From NCBI GenBank assembly GCA_041583135.1, contig JBFHGJ010000140.1, positions 1-12,971 on the forward strand: a stretch of DNA of 12,971 bases. Reading direction: 5' to 3'. The stretch is from JABSOG01 sp041583135. Its GTDB lineage: Bacteria > Pseudomonadota > Gammaproteobacteria > Enterobacterales > Alteromonadaceae. The notes under the pieces are model-generated. The model saw only the letters and a program-made list of their open reading frames with translations, ran no database searches and had not been told where the DNA came from. The stretch's first letter is position 1, and every line of letters begins with the position of its first letter. Made by a program: the position numbers and the translations under genes. Below, piece after piece: positions 8,030 to 12,971 of the stretch.

Positions 8030-8073
8030 GATTTAATTCGGTTAAATTGTTTCTTTTGCCACGGACTTTGCCG

Positions 8074-9180
8074 TTAAGCCCACACCAGCGCACAGGTTTC
8101 AATGGCCGCGCCCGGTCCCATGGTCATCATCACCACCTTATCCCCACTTTGGCACTTGCCCTCTTGCATCAAACGCTCAAACGAGAACAAAAACGAACCA
8201 CTGGACATGTTGCCGCATTGGCGCAACACATCGAGGGTATGACGCAAATCATGGCGCGACAGGCCAAGGTTGACACGAATGGCGTCCACTACCTTTTTGC
8301 CGCCTGAGTGCACCACCCAGTGGTCTACCTCATTGCGGTGCCAGCCCACCTTATCGAGCACCCCGGCAACGGCGCGCTCGACATAGCTGCCGATGACATA
8401 AGGCACATCGCGGCTTAAATAGAAATTGAATTTGTCGTGGGCTTTATCCCAGTCGAAGTACATCGCGCCGATGGCATCAGAGATGATGTAACTGGAGAAC
8501 GACTTAATAGCAGGAGCGATGGCACCTTTGAATTTGTGCTCGCCACTGACCAAAGCGGCGCAGCTGGCGCCATCGCCAAACAGGCTGTTGACCACGGCAG
8601 TGGTTAAAGATTCTTCCACCACATAGGCCGCCGAGCAGATCTCAACGCACAACACCAGCGCCAACTTACCGGGATTGGCGGCCGACCAGTTGGCCGTCGC
8701 GCCCAATCCGTTTAGCCCGGCGCTACAGCCCATACCGATAATATCTAAACGATTGACCCGAGGCGGCAAATTCAGCGCTTTACACAACAGCGCGCTAAAG
8801 CCCGGCGTTAACATGCCGGTGGTCGTCACGCAGGTTAAACAGTCAATGTCGTCAAACCCGGCGCCAATGTTGGCCAAACAGCGTTCGATAGCCTCACGTC
8901 CAGCCTTAAGACCCTGTTCGCGATGCTTCTCAAGCAACAATCCCTGACATTCGCCAGTATGGCTAGCGCTGCCAAGATCTTCAGGCAACGACAGATAACG
9001 ACTGTCGATACCACTGTTAAGAAAGACCGAGCGGACTTTCGGATCTGCAATGGCAAACAGCTCCACCAACTCTTGCTGGGTATATCTTTGCCCGGCGTGA
9101 CCTGTACCGACCCCGATAATTTGAGCAATGGTTTGCTCGGCGCAGGCGCCGGCCATCAGTGCACTTTCATGTATTCCCAT
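8074..9180 (-). CDS. dpgA: DpgA, 3,5-dihydroxyphenylacetyl-CoA synthase (type III polyketide synthase)
   Basis: A 368-residue type III polyketide synthase of the chalcone/stilbene synthase superfamily. DpgA enzymes condense four malonyl-CoA units (one acting as starter) and cyclise the chain through C8-C3 closure to 3,5-dihydroxyphenylacetyl-CoA, with DpgB assisting. The thiolase-fold catalytic triad is complete: Cys152 in GMGCSAGLN, His291 in VVHSGGKK and Asn324 in GNMSSGSF. Other stretches I recall from actinomycete DpgA are here too: DPKVRSVFLNSGID (46-59), TTGMLTPGFSALL (120-132), TAVVNSLFGDGA (194-205), NLGLSRHDLRHT (304-315) and MTMGPG (352-357). These separate it from plant-type chalcone synthase and from KAS III/FabH. 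It lies 37 bases after the exporter gene and heads the dpgABC set. The start is uncertain: ATG at 9180 has only a weak GAG about twelve bases upstream, and an in-frame ATG at 9156 is possible. Confidence 0.93.
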   Translation of the reverse strand: MGIHESALMAGACAEQTIAQIIGVGTGHAGQRYTQQELVELFAIADPKVRSVFLNSGIDSRYLSLPEDLGSASHTGECQGLLLEKHREQGLKAGREAIERCLANIGAGFDDIDCLTCVTTTGMLTPGFSALLCKALNLPPRVNRLDIIGMGCSAGLNGLGATANWSAANPGKLALVLCVEICSAAYVVEESLTTAVVNSLFGDGASCAALVSGEHKFKGAIAPAIKSFSSYIISDAIGAMYFDWDKAHDKFNFYLSRDVPYVIGSYVERAVAGVLDKVGWHRNEVDHWVVHSGGKKVVDAIRVNLGLSRHDLRHTLDVLRQCGNMSSGSFLFSFERLMQEGKCQSGDKVVMMTMGPGAAIETCALVWA

Positions 9181-9217
9181 ATCTTTATACCACTCGTTTC
9201 AACCGTATCTCTTTCAT

Positions 9218-10978
9218 CTATACCTGCAAAGGCTCGGCGGCATTCACCGCGACCTTCGCACTCACCCCAGTGCCTGCGCTTTTGCTGCCGATGCTTGAGA
9301 GCACCTTAGGCGCCTCCACCAATTGGCCAAACTCCATCACCAACAACTGATCGGCAATATCGAAAAAGCGATCATCGTGAGAGATCACCACAATGGCTTT
9401 TTGCTTGTTTTTCAAATAAGGCAGAATTTCTCTATAAAACACCGTTTTGAATTGCGGGTCCTGATCTGCCGCCCACTCATCGAACACATACAACGCCTTA
9501 TCCTCGACAATCGACACCACCAACGCCAAGCGGCGGCGCTGGCCGTCGGAGAGCTTCAATGTCGAAAAACGGCCATCGTCAATATTGACCTTTTGCGCCA
9601 AACCGAAGCGCTCAAGATAATGGTTGATGCGCGCTATGTATTGCTGTTCGTCGTTCTCCACCTGCAACACTTGGTCGAACAGGTGATAGTCGGAATAAAT
9701 ACAGCCCACCTGCTCGCGAAAACTGGCAATGTTGTCACGGTCTATCACCACATCATCGACACACACCTGACCTTTGGTAGGGCGATAATGTTGTGAGATA
9801 ACCTTACTCAAGGTCGATTTACCCGAGCCGTTGCCTCCGGCTATCACGGTAATTTCGCCACGTTTAATGGTGATATCTAAAGGACCAATGTGAAATGGCT
9901 TGGAATGTTTGAGCTGCCCGGCGACATTTTTGTGCTCAAACTCGACCCCTTTTAAGCGAAGGGTTTGCCAGTTGTCCATCGGCTTAATGTCATTGCTGAC
10001 ATCTTCTGGGGGTAAATCGCGATAGAGCTGATTAACCTTGTTCAAGGCAATGCGGGTGCGCATCAATGACGGCACCAAGTTCAATAGCGCCGCAATCGGC
10101 CCTGTGACATAGAGCAGCACCATTACCATGGCAATCAACTGGCCGTTGCTGATGCTGTGGTAGTTGACATAAACAAAGGTCAACCCGGCCACGGCAATAA
10201 AGCACAACAGCGCGCCGTAGTTGTTGGCAAAGCTATAAATCGCGCCGCCTTTGATTTCGATATCTTTGGCCGCCAACTCCTGCTGATAGAGTATGTCTTC
10301 GACAAAGGCGCGACGTTTTTGTTTCGATAGCTTCAGCTCCTTAGCGCCGCTCACCAAACCGTGAAACGAGCTTTGCAACAGGTCCTGATAGTCCCTTGCC
10401 TTGGCAAAATACTTGGTGCCGTAAATCACCACCAGCTGAAAACTCACCACGCCAAAGCCGATGATCTTGATCACAAAAAGCAGCACCTCGAGGTCGAGAT
10501 AGGCCAAATAGGCCAGCATCCCAATCAAGGTCACCGCGTTACTGAGCAGATTTGGCAACTGCTGGGCACCAAACACGATGGCGCCGACATCGGCCACCAA
10601 TGATTGAATCAGCCTAGAGCTAGGCACATGCTCCACGGACGCCGTAGATGCGCCGAGCACCTTCTCATACAGCTGCTTGCGCAGCGCCATGCGAATTTTG
10701 AGCGCCACTTGCGTGAGCAAAAACTCAGACAAGGTGTTAAAAGCTAGGATCAATACCAACAGCGCCACAAACAAAAAGGCAAATTGTGAGTGCACTACAT
10801 CGACGCCAAACCATACTACCAGATTGTCTTTGAGCACCAAGCCGTCTTGTTCGTAGGTCAGCGCATTCATCACAATGGGAATGAGCAAGGCATAAAGCAC
10901 ACCGGCCAATGCGCCAAGACCAATGGCCACAAAGGTTCGGTTTGGGGCGTGATCGGTAAACAGACTCAACGGATTCAT
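9218..10978 (-). CDS. Cyclic-peptide export ABC transporter, SyrD/PvdE type
   Basis: A 586-residue fusion of membrane and ATP-binding domains. About six hydrophobic segments lie in residues 15-310 (for example 16-37, 65-88, 144-162, 165-187, 254-272 and 278-300). The ATPase carries Walker A GGNGSGKST (381-389), a variant signature LSDGQRRR (476-483), Walker B LYVFDE (496-501) and switch His534 in ISHDD. The DEWAADQDP stretch after Walker B is characteristic of the cyclic-peptide transporter family: SyrD exports syringomycin, and PvdE moves the acylated pyoverdine precursor into the periplasm. It acts in the inner membrane as a dimer. ATG at 10978 overlaps the acylase stop (ATGA) and has a perfect AAGGAGG seven bases upstream, so both are likely translated together. 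The 25-residue Ala/Ser/Lys-rich tail after the ATPase domain has no clear role. The cargo is inferred to be the NRPS product or an acylated precursor of it. Confidence 0.92.
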   Translation of the reverse strand: MNPLSLFTDHAPNRTFVAIGLGALAGVLYALLIPIVMNALTYEQDGLVLKDNLVVWFGVDVVHSQFAFLFVALLVLILAFNTLSEFLLTQVALKIRMALRKQLYEKVLGASTASVEHVPSSRLIQSLVADVGAIVFGAQQLPNLLSNAVTLIGMLAYLAYLDLEVLLFVIKIIGFGVVSFQLVVIYGTKYFAKARDYQDLLQSSFHGLVSGAKELKLSKQKRRAFVEDILYQQELAAKDIEIKGGAIYSFANNYGALLCFIAVAGLTFVYVNYHSISNGQLIAMVMVLLYVTGPIAALLNLVPSLMRTRIALNKVNQLYRDLPPEDVSNDIKPMDNWQTLRLKGVEFEHKNVAGQLKHSKPFHIGPLDITIKRGEITVIAGGNGSGKSTLSKVISQHYRPTKGQVCVDDVVIDRDNIASFREQVGCIYSDYHLFDQVLQVENDEQQYIARINHYLERFGLAQKVNIDDGRFSTLKLSDGQRRRLALVVSIVEDKALYVFDEWAADQDPQFKTVFYREILPYLKNKQKAIVVISHDDRFFDIADQLLVMEFGQLVEAPKVLSSIGSKSAGTGVSAKVAVNAAEPLQV

Positions 10979-12971
10979 TGGCCCTCCTCCTTCGCGATAT
11001 GTTGCCCCGGTAAAAGCAGCAAAGTTGACACCACCTGACGCTCGGTCAAACCGGTAAAAGGGCGATAAAACGCCACCGGCTTATCGTCGTAAAAGCGGCT
11101 CAAAAAGTGACCGGATTGACCGGCGCCCCAGCTTTGGTAGTCCTGAGCCGCGCTGCCCATATCAAAAACGTGACGGAACACCGCGCCAAAATCCTGCCTG
11201 TAATTGCCATCATCGTCTTTAAGCGCACTGCCGACATTCAGGGTGTCATTAGAGCCGCCACTGGCAAATCGTTTACTGAACCATTTCTCCAGCAATCTCA
11301 CCTGCCCAAAGGGCTGATGGGCAAACTCAACATAATGCACCTCACCCCATTGCCACTGACTGACATCATCAGTATCAAAATGCTTCACCAATTGCTCAAT
11401 GCTTTGATAGAAGCTATCCACCAGCAATTGCTGACAGCTGCTGGGCTTGAGCGCTTCACACCACAGGGAGTCATCTTGCTGCAACAAAACCAACAGGCTT
11501 TGCTGAGACACCAAAGGCAACAGGCTATCTAAAAGACGGCGCTCGCTTTGATTGCCTTGATTGTTGAGCAGCACATTTTTAAACAGGTTTGACTTAAAGC
11601 TATCAAGCCAAAAGTGATAGACAGTGGCTCCAGTACTGTCGATGGCATAGCTGCCATCCCAGCCAAATAGAACCTCAAGGGCGCTAGTGACGGCCTGATG
11701 GTTGTTTTCAGGGGTCTGCTGTTTTACCTGTTGCAGTACGCCATGGCTGACCAGCCAATCAAGCTGCGCTTTGGCGGCGATGTCAACTTCATCTTTTTGC
11801 ATTGCTACCATGGCATCTAGGCTCATCGGCTCAGCCTTGGCAATGGCAGCTTTAAGTAACTGTTCAATACGCTGGGCTCGGGTTTCAGGCGCCCACTCAT
11901 GAGAGATATTCACCCCAGCTTCGCTGGCAATACGATTGTTGGCGCTAAGCACATAGCCAGAAGGCGGATTGTAACTGCTGGGCAATTGCTCAAACGGCAC
12001 ATACCCTTGCCAGTCATCCTTTTGACTGCGGGCAAACTGCGGCCAGCTGCCATCGCCCGTAGCACGAACAGGCAATTTACCGGCCACCTGAGCACCGATA
12101 TTGCCCTTGCTATCGGCATATAAGAAGTTCAAACCCGGCGCGCCAAGCAGGCTGAGGGCTTGGCGAAATGCCTGCCAGTCTTGCGCGTACTGCAACTGAT
12201 AAAAGGCATCGAAACTGGTGTCTTGGGCATCGAGTGCCGCCCAGCGCAGCGCCATGGCTTTGCCGTCTGTCGCCACCACATCACTAATGATTGGACCGAA
12301 TTCGGCAGAGCGTACTGTGATAGTCAAAGGCTCGATGTCTTTGTTCAGCAACTTCGGACTATCGGCGCGAATGTGAATTTGCTCTTGATGGCTGTTCATC
12401 AATTGCGTTTGCCCATCAAGGCGGTAAGCTTGCTGGTCTTTTAACGGCACGTCTAAGATAAACAAGTCCTGATTATCGCCCATCAATGAGGTTGCGCCCC
12501 AACTGATATGCTCATTACGGCCCAACATCACGCCGGGCATACCAACCAAAGACATACCTTTGACATTGAGCTTATCGCCGCGCATCGCAATGGCATACCA
12601 CTGTGACGGCTGCGCAATGCTCAGGTGCGGGTCGTTGGCCAGTAGCGGCAAGCCACTTTGGGTATGACGACCGGCAACCGCCCAGCCGTTGGAGCCGACA
12701 AAGCGCTCGCCAAGGCCAAAGGTTTTAACCATTTCTTGCTCAAGGGCTTGCCACGAAGGATATTTGTCTTCGTTCGCACTACCTTTGTCATCTGTCCATG
12801 CGATGGCCTCAGGCGCTGGGGCGTTACAGCGCTTGGCCTGTGGCAAGCAGCTGTCATAGGGGAAGAACGTCAACAGTTGCTCGGCATCCATTAACTTCAA
12901 GGCGTTGAGCCTTAAGATCTCCATGCGGAAATTCTGCCCCAAATTGAGCGCAAAGGCTTTTTGCCATGCCA
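10975..12971 (-). CDS. Penicillin acylase family protein (Ntn hydrolase), N-terminus outside window
   Basis: An open frame enters at the right edge and runs to TGA at 10975-10977; the start, any signal peptide and most of the alpha subunit are missing. The visible part holds the alpha-subunit tail, the spacer and the whole beta subunit. The self-cleavage site is Gly-Ser in FVGSNGWAVAG; the nucleophile Ser codon is at 12691-12693. Beta-subunit landmarks fit the family: LLANDPHL puts a His at beta position 23, as in acyl-homoserine-lactone and cephalosporin acylases (penicillin G acylase has Gln). SANNR supplies the oxyanion Asn near beta 252, and an Arg follows in ETRAQRIEQL. The beta chain is about 572 residues. 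Members hydrolyse amide bonds of fatty or aromatic acyl groups, usually in the periplasm; PvdQ removes the acyl tail of the pyoverdine precursor. Placed with a PvdE-like exporter in an NRPS operon, it probably deacylates the product; resistance or quorum quenching are alternatives. ATG or TTG codons near 12942-12924 are internal, not starts. Confidence 0.93.
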   Translation of the reverse strand, partial: AWQKAFALNLGQNFRMEILRLNALKLMDAEQLLTFFPYDSCLPQAKRCNAPAPEAIAWTDDKGSANEDKYPSWQALEQEMVKTFGLGERFVGSNGWAVAGRHTQSGLPLLANDPHLSIAQPSQWYAIAMRGDKLNVKGMSLVGMPGVMLGRNEHISWGATSLMGDNQDLFILDVPLKDQQAYRLDGQTQLMNSHQEQIHIRADSPKLLNKDIEPLTITVRSAEFGPIISDVVATDGKAMALRWAALDAQDTSFDAFYQLQYAQDWQAFRQALSLLGAPGLNFLYADSKGNIGAQVAGKLPVRATGDGSWPQFARSQKDDWQGYVPFEQLPSSYNPPSGYVLSANNRIASEAGVNISHEWAPETRAQRIEQLLKAAIAKAEPMSLDAMVAMQKDEVDIAAKAQLDWLVSHGVLQQVKQQTPENNHQAVTSALEVLFGWDGSYAIDSTGATVYHFWLDSFKSNLFKNVLLNNQGNQSERRLLDSLLPLVSQQSLLVLLQQDDSLWCEALKPSSCQQLLVDSFYQSIEQLVKHFDTDDVSQWQWGEVHYVEFAHQPFGQVRLLEKWFSKRFASGGSNDTLNVGSALKDDDGNYRQDFGAVFRHVFDMGSAAQDYQSWGAGQSGHFLSRFYDDKPVAFYRPFTGLTERQVVSTLLLLPGQHIAKEEGQ
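10986..10992 (-). promoter_or_regulatory. Strong ribosome binding site of the cyclic-peptide exporter
   Basis: A full AAGGAGG on the minus strand, seven bases before ATG at 10978 and lying inside the last codons of the acylase gene. Together with the ATGA overlap it predicts efficient re-initiation and coupled translation. It is the best Shine-Dalgarno site in the window. Confidence 0.8.

Larger units (their letters stand above)
1..12971 (-). other. NRPS biosynthetic gene cluster segment with a dpgABC precursor pathway
   Basis: Eight genes in a row share one strand. Spacings in transcription order are a 4-base overlap, then gaps of 37, 55, 25 and 48 bases, a 1-base overlap and a gap of about 35 bases. 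No hairpin followed by a T run was seen in any gap, so one long transcript is likely. The promoter must lie beyond the right edge. Content is precursor supply (dpgABC), assembly line (NRPS), export (two ABC systems) and maturation (acylase). The operon reading is inference from spacing; the gene families are read from motifs. Confidence 0.85.

Noticed and set aside
8019..8073. Possible terminator or internal promoter in the AT-rich gap between dpgA and dpgB
   Set aside because: No stem-loop followed by a T run and no convincing -35/-10 pair; the gap is explained by the dpgB ribosome binding site.
8074..9180. FabH (KAS III) or plant-type chalcone synthase
   Set aside because: The GNMSS Asn and VHSGG His with the C-terminal MGPG loop indicate a type III PKS, and several stretches match DpgA rather than chalcone synthase.
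9323..9796. 157-residue plus-strand open frame opposite the exporter ATPase domain
   Set aside because: It lies wholly antisense to a gene with clear ABC motifs and has no recognisable domain; its frame is a by-product of the minus-strand codon pattern.

Overview
The window is a solid block of eight genes, all read on the minus strand (right to left) and packed like a single operon. It is an internal piece of a nonribosomal peptide (NRPS) biosynthetic gene cluster. Both ends are cut: the first gene (an acylase) enters from the right edge without its start, and the last (an NRPS) runs off the left edge in mid adenylation domain. No gap between genes exceeds about 55 bases. I see no terminator, tRNA, rRNA, CRISPR array, insertion sequence or repeat.

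In transcription order the genes are: (1) a penicillin/acyl-homoserine-lactone-acylase-type Ntn hydrolase, partial; (2) a SyrD/PvdE-type cyclic-peptide ABC exporter, joined to gene 1 by an ATGA overlap; (3-5) dpgA, dpgB and dpgC, the type III polyketide synthase, dehydratase-type crotonase and cofactor-free dioxygenase that make 3,5-dihydroxyphenylglyoxylate, the precursor of 3,5-dihydroxyphenylglycine (Dpg); (6-7) a MacB-like ABC ATPase and a double-FtsX permease, joined by a TAATG overlap; (8) an NRPS starting with a TubC-type docking domain, then a condensation domain and the first part of an adenylation domain.

The organism is probably a Gram-negative, most likely a gammaproteobacterium. 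The reasons are a periplasmic-type acylase, a PvdE-like exporter and a MacB-like system together, and base composition near 50% GC by eye rather than the high GC of actinomycetes, where dpg genes are best known. Genus cannot be read from the sequence.

As a working model (inference), DpgABC turns malonyl-CoA into a 3,5-dihydroxyphenyl building block, NRPS proteins linked by docking domains build a peptide, the PvdE-like exporter moves it to the periplasm, the acylase removes an acyl or prodrug group there, and the MacB-like pair helps expel the product. This resembles pyoverdine maturation (PvdE, PvdQ, PvdRT) applied to a dihydroxyphenyl peptide. The two most interesting points are the dpgABC trio in this setting and the adenylation domain. 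Its pocket resembles the beta-alanine-type subclass but lacks the usual acidic residues and carries an arginine.
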